Assembly: GCF_003967195.1 (NCBI RefSeq)
Contig: NZ_AP018725.1
Coordinates: 992,001 to 1,056,000, forward strand
Direction of reading: 5' to 3'
Origin: Sulfuriflexus mobilis
GTDB lineage: Bacteria; Pseudomonadota; Gammaproteobacteria; AKS1
DNA length: 64,000 nucleotides
Positions 50,656-59,051 of the stretch are shown here, piece after piece. Position 1 is the first letter of the stretch. Every line of letters begins with the position of its first letter. Made by a program: the position numbers and the translations under genes. A model generated the notes under the pieces. That model did not search any database. It was given only the letters and a program-made list of their open reading frames with translations, and was not told the DNA's origin.

Positions 50656-51618
50656 CTAACCAGCCAGCGACGCCAGTATACGCCGGTAGCTTTCAAAACG
50701 CTGTCTGCTGATTTTCCCCTCGTCGATTGCCTGTTGTATGGCACATCCCGGTTGGCCTTCGTGCTGGCAGTCATTGAACTTGCACCGACCTAGGTAGGGT
50801 CGAAACTCGATAAAACCCTCGGCCAGTTCCTCGGGGCTGACTTCCCATAGACCAAACTCCCTCACCCCGGGAGAATCGATGAGATCACCACCATTGGGTA
50901 AGTGATAAAGGCGCGAGGCGCTGGTGGTATGCATGCCCTTACCAGTGGACTCTGATATTTCTTTAACTTCGGCATTGACTTCAGGTAGCAGGGCATTAAT
51001 CAATGATGATTTGCCGACACCGGACTGCCCGACGAGAATACTGGCGTGGTCTTTTAAAGTATCGAGTAACTCGTCAAGCCCATGTTCCTGTCTGGCGCTG
51101 GTATAGATAACGGTATAGCCGAGTTGTTCATAGATGCGCATGCGTGCCCGGAGTATCGGCTGCGTCTTGGCATTGGCCAGGTCGATCTTGTTGAGGACAA
51201 TAATTGGCGTAATGTCGAGCGACTCGGCGGCGACCAGGTAGCGGTCTATCAGGCCTTCATTCAGTTCCGGCTTAATGGCGGTAATGATGAAAATGCGATC
51301 GAGGTTGGCGGCAATGGCCTTCTGTCGGCCACGGTTGTCGGGGCGGGCCAGCAGACTTTGCCGGGGTTCGACGGCAACGATGACACTGTTGTCATTATGC
51401 TCGCCGGTAAAGCGAATGCGATCACCGGGCACGATCGGGCCAAGGTTTTTACGTTGCTTGCAGCGCCTGTGCTCAGCGGCGTGGGTCTCTATTTCGAGTG
51501 TTTGCCCATACTGGCTGATGACTATGCCGGACTGTTCCTGGTTTTTCTCATCCAGTACATCCTGTTGCTTTTTCTGGATACGACGTGCCTGTTGTTGGCT
51601 GAGGGTTTTTTTTGCCAT
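50656..51618 (-). CDS. rsgA: Small ribosomal subunit biogenesis GTPase RsgA
   Basis: The 320-residue circularly permuted GTPase has an OB-fold N-terminus, then G motifs in permuted order: LNKIDLA (G4), GQSGVGKSSLINALL (G1), IDSPGVREFGLW (G3). A zinc domain with CKFNDCQHEGQPGCAIQQA follows. RsgA checks 30S maturation. On the minus strand it follows phhB by 17 bp. Confidence 0.97.
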   Translation of the reverse strand: MAKKTLSQQQARRIQKKQQDVLDEKNQEQSGIVISQYGQTLEIETHAAEHRRCKQRKNLGPIVPGDRIRFTGEHNDNSVIVAVEPRQSLLARPDNRGRQKAIAANLDRIFIITAIKPELNEGLIDRYLVAAESLDITPIIVLNKIDLANAKTQPILRARMRIYEQLGYTVIYTSARQEHGLDELLDTLKDHASILVGQSGVGKSSLINALLPEVNAEVKEISESTGKGMHTTSASRLYHLPNGGDLIDSPGVREFGLWEVSPEELAEGFIEFRPYLGRCKFNDCQHEGQPGCAIQQAIDEGKISRQRFESYRRILASLAG

Positions 51619-51635
51619 ACGTAAAGCAATAAAGA

Positions 51636-51965
51636 CTATGTGTTAGCGGACAGCGCATCAATTCTCGCCGCGCAAATAAAATCGTTTTCAGACAAGCCAC
51701 CAACCGAATGCGTGCTGTAATGGACCTCGCAGTAATTATAACCGAAGCAGATATCCGGGTGATGGTCCTGTGTGTCGGCGATTTTTGCCACGGCCTTCAC
51801 AAAGGCCAGGGTTTGTTCGTAATTTTTGAATCGGTAGCGGCGATGAATGGATTTGCCAGCGTCGGCCACTTGCCAGTCGTGAACTTGCAGCAGGTAATCT
51901 TGCACCTGCTCTGTAGCCAGGAGTGTGGTGGCATGGCTGCAATGCCGTTGCTCAAGTCTGGGCAT
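51636..51965 (-). CDS. phhB: 4a-hydroxytetrahydrobiopterin dehydratase (PhhB-like)
   Basis: The 109-residue protein has the active-site histidines in DTQDHHPDICFGYNYCEVHY and a downstream THSVGGLSENDFICA, both diagnostic of pterin-4a-carbinolamine dehydratase. It recycles the pterin cofactor of aromatic amino-acid hydroxylases, or may act in molybdopterin metabolism. Its start touches the stop of the M48 protease gene. Confidence 0.93.
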   Translation of the reverse strand: MPRLEQRHCSHATTLLATEQVQDYLLQVHDWQVADAGKSIHRRYRFKNYEQTLAFVKAVAKIADTQDHHPDICFGYNYCEVHYSTHSVGGLSENDFICAARIDALSANT

Positions 51966-53218
51966 TAGACGGTCACCTTGCTATTAAGGTGGGCGACACG
52001 GATCGGTGCCGGTGGGTGACTGTCATGGAAGGCGGAATACAGCGGGTCAGGGGTCAGGGTGTTGGCATTTTCTTCATAAAGTTTGACCAGTGCCTTGACC
52101 AGTTCCTCGGCGCTACTGACCGTGGCGGCGAAGGCATCCGCCTCGAACTCGTGTTTGCGCGATGACCAGGCCATGAGCGGATGCAGGAAGAAGGTGAATA
52201 CCGGGATCACCATGAGGAACAGGGCCAGCGCACCGTGCAGGCTGGACTGCTGCATGCCGAGTGCGGTGAAGAACCAGGGTTGCTCGATGAGCCAGCCGAG
52301 CAGGGCCAGCCCGGCGAGGCTGAACAGGGTCATGGTGACAATGCGCTTGAGGATATGCCTGTGATGGAAATGGCCGAGTTCATGAGCGAGCACGGCCTCG
52401 ATTTCCGTGGGACTGAGGCTGTCGAGCAGGGTATCAAAGAAGACAATGCGCTTGTTCCGGCCCAGGCCGGTGAAGTAGGCGTTGCCGTGTCCGGAACGGC
52501 GTGAACCATCGACGACAAAGATACCATTACTGGTAAAGCCACAACGACGGAGCAGGCTCTGGATACGTTCGCGCAATGCCTCGTTGTCGAGCGGTTTGAA
52601 TTTGTTAAACAGTGGCGCGATAAAGGCCGGGTAGGCCCACATCATGAGCAGGCCAAAACCGGTCCAGACCGCCCAGACCCACAGCCACCAGTACTGGCCC
52701 ATGTTTTCCATCAGCCAGAGGACCAGCATGGCCAGTGGCAGACCGATAAGCAATAACAGTAAAAATTGCTTGGCTTGATCAGAAACGAAGGTTGCAGGCG
52801 TGGTGCGGTTAAAGCCGAACTTCGCCTCAAGGATGAAAGTACGATACAGGCCCATGGGGATATCGAGTATGGCCATCAGCACAAACAGGCTGATAAGGAA
52901 GCCGGTCCCTGTCCATAAGTGCGACAGGCCGAAGGAGGCCCACAACCCATCCAGTGCATTAAGTCCGCCACCGAGTGTCCAGGCCAGTAACAGGACTACT
53001 CCAATGACGATTTCGATACGTTCAAGGACAGTCTTGGCGAGGGTGTAATCAGCGGCCTTTTCATGCGCCGACAGTGGGATACGCGCAGCAAAGGCCTCGG
53101 GGACCTTGCCGCGGTGTGTAGCCACGAAGCGGCTGTGACGCAGACTCAGCCACCACTGGACGAGGGTCGACAGGCCGAGGACGATGAGGAAGAGGCTAAG
53201 AAAGCTGGTTTCATTCAT
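51965..53218 (-). CDS. M48 family metalloprotease (Ste24-like)
   Basis: The 417-residue membrane protein has an N-terminal helix (FLSLFLIVLGLSTLVQWWLSL), several more hydrophobic segments, and the zinc motif AVLAHELGHFHHRHILKR with the third ligand in HEFEADAFAATVSS. This is the CAAX-protease-1/Ste24 family. In bacteria such proteins act in membrane protein quality control; the exact substrate is not known. phhB and rsgA follow on the same strand. Confidence 0.92.
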   Translation of the reverse strand: MNETSFLSLFLIVLGLSTLVQWWLSLRHSRFVATHRGKVPEAFAARIPLSAHEKAADYTLAKTVLERIEIVIGVVLLLAWTLGGGLNALDGLWASFGLSHLWTGTGFLISLFVLMAILDIPMGLYRTFILEAKFGFNRTTPATFVSDQAKQFLLLLLIGLPLAMLVLWLMENMGQYWWLWVWAVWTGFGLLMMWAYPAFIAPLFNKFKPLDNEALRERIQSLLRRCGFTSNGIFVVDGSRRSGHGNAYFTGLGRNKRIVFFDTLLDSLSPTEIEAVLAHELGHFHHRHILKRIVTMTLFSLAGLALLGWLIEQPWFFTALGMQQSSLHGALALFLMVIPVFTFFLHPLMAWSSRKHEFEADAFAATVSSAEELVKALVKLYEENANTLTPDPLYSAFHDSHPPAPIRVAHLNSKVTV

Positions 53219-53308
53219 GGATTCTGGTTCCGGAATTTGCGCAAACTGTGCAGGCAGGGTAGCCTTAACGCTTAATTAAAACAAGCCGTTAACTGCCCGG
53301 AGTATTGC

Positions 53309-53854
53309 ATGCCGCAAGACGTGAATAACCTTATCTGGATCGACCTGGAAATGACCGGGCTGGATACCTTCAATGACCTCATTATCGAGATCGCCACTAT
53401 CGTCACCGATAAAGATCTGAATACACTCGCGGAAGGTCCGATTTGCGCCATCCACGTCGATGACACAGTGCTGGCAGGCATGGATGACTGGAATACACGG
53501 CAACATGGCCAGTCCGGCCTGACTGAGCGGGTTAAAAACAGCCAGCTGAGCGCGGCTGACGCCGAACGTGAGACGCTGGAATTTATCGGCCAGTATGTGC
53601 CGAAAGGGGCGTCACCGATGTGTGGTAATAGCATCTGCCAGGACCGCCGTTTTATGGCACGCCTGATGCCGGAGCTGGAGGCCTATTTTCACTACCGCAA
53701 TCTCGATGTAAGCTCCCTCAAGGAACTGGCTCGACGCTGGGCACCCGAGGTTTACAAGGGACACTCAAAGACGTCTTCCCACCTGGCGATGGACGATGTT
53801 CGGGATTCGATCGCGGAGTTACAGTATTACCGGGAGCACTTCCTGAAGGTTTGA
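53309..53854 (+). CDS. orn: Oligoribonuclease Orn
   Basis: Orn degrades the final 2-5 nt RNA fragments and pGpG, the product of EAL phosphodiesterases. The 181-residue protein has the DEDDh residues: [28 protein letters not shown], and the final [15 protein letters not shown] link to c-di-GMP turnover by the EAL protein in this window is natural. Confidence 0.98.
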   Translation: MPQDVNNLIWIDLEMTGLDTFNDLIIEIATIVTDKDLNTLAEGPICAIHVDDTVLAGMDDWNTRQHGQSGLTERVKNSQLSAADAERETLEFIGQYVPKGASPMCGNSICQDRRFMARLMPELEAYFHYRNLDVSSLKELARRWAPEVYKGHSKTSSHLAMDDVRDSIAELQYYREHFLKV

Positions 53855-53855
53855 C

Positions 53856-54185
53856 TCAGGCATCCTGTTCGAGGTTATCTTCAAGGAGAATACTGTCATC
53901 GGCAGGCAGTAGCAGGTTGGTCGTGCAGCTCATGTCAAAGCCGTAGAATTCCTTTATATAGCGAAATATACGCTTATTGTGATAGTCCATATGCTGCTCG
54001 ATGTTTTCAATAACATCACGGGCCAGTTGGCAGGCCTCAACCTCATCTCGGCGGATGGTAAAAATTCTGCCATCACAGCGGAATCCAGCCTCCATCATAC
54101 GTAGTCGAATTTCCTGCCAGAGTGCCTTGCAGCTCTCCTCAGGGTAACTGGCGTAATCCAGGTTAATGACAATGGCGTAGTGCAT
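53856..54185 (-). CDS. Hypothetical protein, 109 residues
   Basis: I do not recognise a family with confidence. The pattern is strand YAIVINLDY, helix CKALWQEIRLRMMEAGF, strand RIFTIRRDEV, helix LARDVIENIEQHM, then KRIFRYIKEFYGFDMS. The order and aspartate in the first strand vaguely recall Cas2/VapD-like ferredoxin folds, but the resemblance is weak. It lies three bases after the FliL-like gene on the same strand, so the two are probably co-transcribed. Confidence 0.6.
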   Translation of the reverse strand: MHYAIVINLDYASYPEESCKALWQEIRLRMMEAGFRCDGRIFTIRRDEVEACQLARDVIENIEQHMDYHNKRIFRYIKEFYGFDMSCTTNLLLPADDSILLEDNLEQDA

Positions 54186-54188
54186 GGC

Positions 54189-54590
54189 TTATTGGATAAT
54201 GAAACTGGTAAAAAAGATATCTTCAATCTGTACGTGATTAGCATGTTCCTTTATGGCTTTTTTTATTTCCTGCAAAGCCGATTTACGCAGCGCTTCTTTT
54301 CCGGCTACCGAGTAGAGCTTACTGGCTTCCTGGTCGCTGAGTAACATAATCAGATAGTGCCGCAGTGCATGTTCATGGGCAAGTAATTCTGCACCCTGAT
54401 TCGGGTCGGCCAGTTTGAGCTGAACAGCCACCTGTAAAAACCGCATACGACCTTTATCTGTGATATTTACAACAAACGGTGCCTGGAATGACAGGTACGG
54501 TGACGCCGAGCTTGAAGAGCCGCCGCTTGAGGCATAGAGCGGTGTTGTGAATAGAAATAATAGGAACAGGGCGAGAAGGTTTCTGTACAT
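54189..54590 (-). CDS. FliL-like flagellar basal body-associated protein
   Basis: The start at MYRNLLALFLLFLFTTPLYAS gives 133 residues with a signal-peptide-like or membrane segment; in-frame ATGs at 54596-54605 are alternatives. The remainder has FVVNITDKGRMRFLQVAVQL, ALRHYLIMLLSDQEASKLYS, and ends VQIEDIFFTSFIIQ, a FliL pattern. FliL stabilises stators; the motAB genes are also in the window. It differs from canonical FliL by its cleavable-looking N-terminus. Confidence 0.8.
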   Translation of the reverse strand: MYRNLLALFLLFLFTTPLYASSGGSSSSASPYLSFQAPFVVNITDKGRMRFLQVAVQLKLADPNQGAELLAHEHALRHYLIMLLSDQEASKLYSVAGKEALRKSALQEIKKAIKEHANHVQIEDIFFTSFIIQ

Positions 54591-54605
54591 AATCATTATC
54601 ATCAT

Positions 54606-55146
54606 TCGGACGTTATCATTGTTATTGTATCGGCAGCCAAAAGGCAAGCCTTAAGGCTTTTCCCGGATAGGTGGCCTAAATGTATCTATCACGAGTAAGG
54701 AATAGAGCATGCCACCTTGATAAACATAATAATAGCATGGCAAAACGCTGTTCAGACAGACGGCAAAAATACAGACAATTATTGCATAAATAACAATAAG
54801 TTGGGATAAGCCGGGAATGCAAATAATAACAATTTAAGGTATCACAGTGTAAGGACGATATCATCGGTGAACAGTGAGTGTTCAGGGTATTTCATTTCCC
54901 CATTATTCTGTGAGAGACACCGAAAATATAACCCGCCCTCAGCCGGGGTTTTTTTACTCCATTCCGCAAAATTACTGAATGTAAACATTCAATAAATATG
55001 TATGTATTGCCTTTATCGGGGCAAACAACTGGTCTAGTGTAAAATTGAGACTAAAGAGCAAAAAAATATAATGTGGTGAACATTCATCAGACGGCATGCA
55101 TGTGTAAGGGGTTTATTAGATTGAGAGTATATGGATAAGGTTTCCT
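54606..55146. other. AT-rich intergenic region before the signalling island
   Basis: No gene is seen. A weak hairpin AACCC/GGGTT followed by T5 at 54930-54955 could end transcription on the plus strand. The region marks the change to lower-GC sequence that continues to about 61 kb. Confidence 0.5.
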
Positions 55147-56316
55147 ATGGATGATATCGCCCTGATGAAGATCGCACTTGATTATGCAACAGATGGCGTT
55201 TTACTGCTATCCAGAAACAGTATGAGAATTGTTAGTGCGAGTAAATCTGCGTATGAGACGCTGGGTTATAGTGAGGCTGAACTCTGTGAGTTAGGCTTAT
55301 GTGATATACAAAAAAAATTATCAAAGGAGGATGTTAAAAACTACCTGTCATGCAATGCTGAGGATAACAAGCTTGACAAGGTAATTGAGGTGTTAATAAA
55401 AAAGAAGGACGGGGAGGTGTTTCTTGCCGAGATATCGATACGTGTTGCTAATGATGAGTATGCAACGGCTGTTATACATAATATTGAAGAAAGAAAGAAA
55501 ATTGAAATCGAGTTGGAGTCTTACAAAGATCATCTCGAAATGATGATAAGGGTTCAGACAGAAGACCTGGTGACTGCGCGAGATACGGCACTGTCTGCCG
55601 AAAAGGCCATGTCCAGCTTTCTGGCCAACATGTCTCATGAGTTAAGGACACCCCTGCATGGGGTGCTGAGTTTTTCGTCTATTGCGCTAAAGAAGATAGA
55701 TGTCTTGCCACAAGAAAAGATAAAAAGCTTCCTTTCGGAGATCCATGAGAGCGCAGAAACGCTGCTAAAGATATTAAATGACCTACTCGATTTATCAAAG
55801 TTGAAATCGGGGAAGATGGCATATTCCTATGGCGAAAAGAACATTGTGGATATTTTGGGACGGGTTATAAGAGAGATGGAGATAATTTGCGGATACAAAA
55901 ATATTTGTACAAATATACATATTACGGGAAATGAAAAGAAGATATCAATAGATGCGAACAGGATTCTACAGGTTTTCAGGAATATTTATTCAAATGCGAT
56001 AAAGTTTTCTGGCGAAAATGGAAACGTGGATTTTTATATTGATTATTCCGGGAGAGCAGGAGTTGGAATTGAGATTTGTGATGAGGGTGAAGGTGTTCCA
56101 GAAGACGATCTGGTGAGGATATTTGATCCGTTTATTCAGAGTGATGCGAATAGCAAAACACCGGGTGGGACCGGGCTGGGCCTGCCTATCTGCAAGGAAA
56201 TAATAGAGGTCGGGCATGGCGGAAGACTTGAAATGAATAACCGTGAAGGTGGAGGCGCCTGTGTATGTGTATTTATACCCACGGAGAGATTAAATAAACA
56301 TGCGCATGTGGAATAG
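55147..56316 (+). CDS. PAS sensor histidine kinase, cytosolic
   Basis: The 389-residue protein has a PAS domain (residues about 5-115: LDYATDGVLLLSRNSMRIVSA), a short coiled coil, the H-box FLANMSHELRTPLHGVLSFS, the N-box in RNIYSNAIKFSGENGNVDFY and G-boxes EICDEGEGVPEDD and GGTGLGLPICKEI. No membrane helices are seen, so the signal is cytosolic. The next gene encodes a response regulator fused to a kinase domain and is the likely partner. Confidence 0.9.
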   Translation: MDDIALMKIALDYATDGVLLLSRNSMRIVSASKSAYETLGYSEAELCELGLCDIQKKLSKEDVKNYLSCNAEDNKLDKVIEVLIKKKDGEVFLAEISIRVANDEYATAVIHNIEERKKIEIELESYKDHLEMMIRVQTEDLVTARDTALSAEKAMSSFLANMSHELRTPLHGVLSFSSIALKKIDVLPQEKIKSFLSEIHESAETLLKILNDLLDLSKLKSGKMAYSYGEKNIVDILGRVIREMEIICGYKNICTNIHITGNEKKISIDANRILQVFRNIYSNAIKFSGENGNVDFYIDYSGRAGVGIEICDEGEGVPEDDLVRIFDPFIQSDANSKTPGGTGLGLPICKEIIEVGHGGRLEMNNREGGGACVCVFIPTERLNKHAHVE

Positions 56317-56354
56317 AAATCGTTTTATGGATGGTATTTGAGGCGCTTAATTAT

Positions 56355-57407
56355 ATGACAAAAGTATTGATAGTCGATGATGATGAAAGGAATGTCAGGA
56401 TCCTTAGGGAGATACTTGGGGACGAATTTGATTTGTCCTATGCCATCGATGGCGAGCATGCCTTGTCAGTGGTCGAGGTGTTCAGACCGGATATTATCCT
56501 GCTTGACATTATGATGCCGGGGATTAGTGGTATAGAAGTTTGTAAAAAAATTAAATCAAGTTTAGCTAACAAAAATATTAAAGTGATTCTGGTTTCCGGT
56601 ATGTCAATGATTGAGGACCGTATCATTGGTTATGAGTCTGGTGCTGATGACTATGTTGTCAAGCCGTTTGATGATGGGGAGTTGCTGGCAAAAGTTCGTG
56701 TTTATGCAAGGCTAAAGTTTGCTGAAGAAGTTGATGAATTAAAAACAGCCTTTATCTCCTTGATTACACACGAAACAAGGACTCCGTTTAATATCATCAT
56801 GGGTAATGCGTCGATGCTGGTGAAAATGGAAGAAGATGAAGATAAGCGGTCAGGCTTGCAGGATATCTATATCGCAGCAGATATGCTGCATAAAAAAATT
56901 GAGAAAATCCTGTTTTTTTCAGGGCTGGTAACACAGGAGGATATCGACAAGAGACCCTGCAGTATTTTTGAGGCATATGAAACTGCTCTGGCCAGCCTCG
57001 GCCTTAATGAAAGCCAACTAAAGAGAGTAACACTTTCAGATGATTGTGATGATGTGATTAAAGCCGACCCTGTGATGTTGCAAAAATTGCTTGAATATCT
57101 AATCGATAATGCATTGCGTTATACAGATGCTGAAGTAAGTGTTTGTGTACTACCGGATGAGCAGAATTCAGACTATTGCCTAATACAGGTTAAAGACCAA
57201 GGCAAAGGCCTGCCAGAACACGAACTTATTAATTTATTTAGTGCCTTCCACAAGGAAGACCTGTTGAGTCATACGGAGGGACTGGGAATAAGTCTGGCAT
57301 TATGTAAAAGAATTGTTGAATTGCATGATGGAGCGATCTCGGCAAGGAATCTTGAAGATGGCGGTTTCATCATAAATGTACACTTGCCTGTGGAACATAT
57401 CCAATAA
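56355..57407 (+). CDS. Response regulator fused to histidine kinase domain
   Basis: The start at MTKVLIVDDDERNVRILREI (350 residues) is preferred to an ATG eight codons earlier. The receiver has the phospho-acceptor in DIILLDIMMPGISGIEV and the lysine in YVVKPFDDGELL. A HisKA-like segment follows (FISLITHETRTPFNIIMGNA) and an HATPase with LIDNALRYTDAEVSV and GLGISLALCKRIVE. It can both receive and pass a phosphate. It has no input domain of its own. Confidence 0.88.
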   Translation: MTKVLIVDDDERNVRILREILGDEFDLSYAIDGEHALSVVEVFRPDIILLDIMMPGISGIEVCKKIKSSLANKNIKVILVSGMSMIEDRIIGYESGADDYVVKPFDDGELLAKVRVYARLKFAEEVDELKTAFISLITHETRTPFNIIMGNASMLVKMEEDEDKRSGLQDIYIAADMLHKKIEKILFFSGLVTQEDIDKRPCSIFEAYETALASLGLNESQLKRVTLSDDCDDVIKADPVMLQKLLEYLIDNALRYTDAEVSVCVLPDEQNSDYCLIQVKDQGKGLPEHELINLFSAFHKEDLLSHTEGLGISLALCKRIVELHDGAISARNLEDGGFIINVHLPVEHIQ

Positions 57408-57433
57408 GACTAATATGCAGGTAAACATGAGGG

Positions 57434-57460
57434 TAATGTTGCCGGGCAGTGTGTCGATAT
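57434..57460 (+). promoter_or_regulatory. Candidate sigma-28 promoter for the chemoreceptor-like gene
   Basis: TAATGTTG (57434-57441) and GTCGATAT (57453-57460) match TAAAGTTT and GCCGATAA at six of eight bases each, with the correct 15-base spacing between TAA(A) and the -10. The start codon is 44 bp downstream. It is weaker than the motAB candidate. Confidence 0.3.
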
Positions 57461-57503
57461 ATCGCAGGATAGAAGGAAAAATCAGCTAAAGACCCTATTT
57501 TTT

Positions 57504-58715
57504 ATGAAGACACGTAACGGAAATACATTATTTGAGAAACGCTGGCGGCTGCGAAGGCTAATGCTGGTGTTTTTGCTATTGGTATTAACGTTGCTGTCGG
57601 TGTATTTCCTGGAAAAATCGGGGTATTTGCTGTCATCAATTCTGATTATAAGCGTTCTCGTCTTTATCTATGAGAGAGGTCTGACTAAGGCAAAGGTGGA
57701 AAATGAGCATCTGACCGGGGAGAGGGCGAATATTGAAGGTATGGTCATACAGGTTAAAGAAGATATGGCACTGCTGTCTGCAACAATAGCATCTGATAGC
57801 AATAATATTGATGCTGATATCGCCAGGATGATTATCTTAATTCAGGATGCATCAAATCTCCTTTCAGAAAGTTTCACTGAGCTAAGTAGCCACACTGCAC
57901 AGCAGCAAACAATCATGAACAGCCTTATGGGCAATGACGATAGCAGTCAATCTCTATCTATGCATGCATTCATAGAAGAGACACAGACTGTGATGAGATA
58001 TTTTATTGATATTGTGGTTGAAACAGGTAAGGAGAGTATGCGTCTTGTTTACAATCTTGACGATATATGTGAAAGCGTCAGTTCAATTGAAGGCTTGCTT
58101 GGGGACCTGAAAAATATTTCTGATCAGACAAATTTACTCGCTTTAAATGCAAGTATTGAGGCCGCACGTGCCGGAGAGGGAGGCCGGGGCTTTGCGGTTG
58201 TTGCGGATGAAGTGCGGAATTTATCTAGAACTTCAGAAAAATTTAGCAGCCAGATTAACGATGTGGTAAAAGAAACATCAATAGGTATAAAGTCTGCCAG
58301 GGATGCCATTAGTGAAATTTCATCCAGAGACATGAAAAAGGTGCTTGATTCCAAGCGCCGTGTTGAAGGTCTCACTGAAAAGGTGCTTACACTGCAAGCG
58401 GCATCAAGTGCGCATATACAGGATGTGTCGAAGATAGCTGGGGACATCGATGTTTCTGTGTCTAATGCAATTAGATCATTGCAGTTTGAGGATATCGTTG
58501 TGCAGTTATCACAATTTATCACCGATAGGATTAGGCTTATCAAGTCGGTTTGCGAAGGTTTTGAGGGTGCCTGTTCCGGCGATTTCACTGATCTAGAGCA
58601 AATAGCAGAAAGGATAAACAGCGCCAGCTCGGAAGGCATACAGCAAATTAAGCAGGCAAAAGGTCCAGACGTACCTCAGAAAAAAATGACGTCTGGTGAT
58701 GTTGACTTATTTTAA
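57504..58715 (+). CDS. Methyl-accepting chemotaxis-like signalling protein
   Basis: The 403-residue protein has two closely spaced membrane helices ([18 protein letters not shown] and [18 protein letters not shown], about residues 15-55) with only a few residues between them, so no periplasmic sensor domain. The signalling hairpin tip is intact: [20 protein letters not shown] and [15 protein letters not shown]. The coiled coil is short. A later segment, [20 protein letters not shown], resembles that of sensor-less MCPs. No CheR/CheB-binding pentapeptide ends it. Confidence 0.88.
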   Translation: MKTRNGNTLFEKRWRLRRLMLVFLLLVLTLLSVYFLEKSGYLLSSILIISVLVFIYERGLTKAKVENEHLTGERANIEGMVIQVKEDMALLSATIASDSNNIDADIARMIILIQDASNLLSESFTELSSHTAQQQTIMNSLMGNDDSSQSLSMHAFIEETQTVMRYFIDIVVETGKESMRLVYNLDDICESVSSIEGLLGDLKNISDQTNLLALNASIEAARAGEGGRGFAVVADEVRNLSRTSEKFSSQINDVVKETSIGIKSARDAISEISSRDMKKVLDSKRRVEGLTEKVLTLQAASSAHIQDVSKIAGDIDVSVSNAIRSLQFEDIVVQLSQFITDRIRLIKSVCEGFEGACSGDFTDLEQIAERINSASSEGIQQIKQAKGPDVPQKKMTSGDVDLF

Positions 58716-58735
58716 ACACATAGAAAGCTATTAAT

Positions 58736-59041
58736 ATGACAATTTCAGTTAATTACAATCAATCCGATGATAAGGCTTCCATAATTATTGGCGGCGATTT
58801 TAATTTCGATCAAAGTGCTGAATTCAGAACGATATTGCATGAGCTGTCAAACAAATCCGCTGAAATTATTATTGATATGGCAATGGTGACAAATATAGAC
58901 AGTTCGGCATTAGGTATGCTCCTGTTACTCAGGGAGAAATGCGGGGCCGGCGGAGCACCAATAAAAATAATTAAGACTACTCCTGAAATATTTGATGTTA
59001 TGAAAATGGCAAATTTTCACACCCTGTTTGATCTTGAATAA
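58736..59041 (+). CDS. STAS domain anti-sigma factor antagonist
   Basis: The 101-residue protein is one STAS domain. The phosphorylatable serine is in TNIDSSALGMLLLLRE (Ser56/Ser57), at the position of the SpoIIAA site. The DSSALGMLLLLRE sequence resembles HsbA-type antagonists of the Pseudomonas HsbR/HsbA system. It is 10 bp before the REC-PP2C-HATPase gene, the natural partner switching pair. Confidence 0.93.
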   Translation: MTISVNYNQSDDKASIIIGGDFNFDQSAEFRTILHELSNKSAEIIIDMAMVTNIDSSALGMLLLLREKCGAGGAPIKIIKTTPEIFDVMKMANFHTLFDLE

Positions 59042-59051
59042 AGATGTATCA

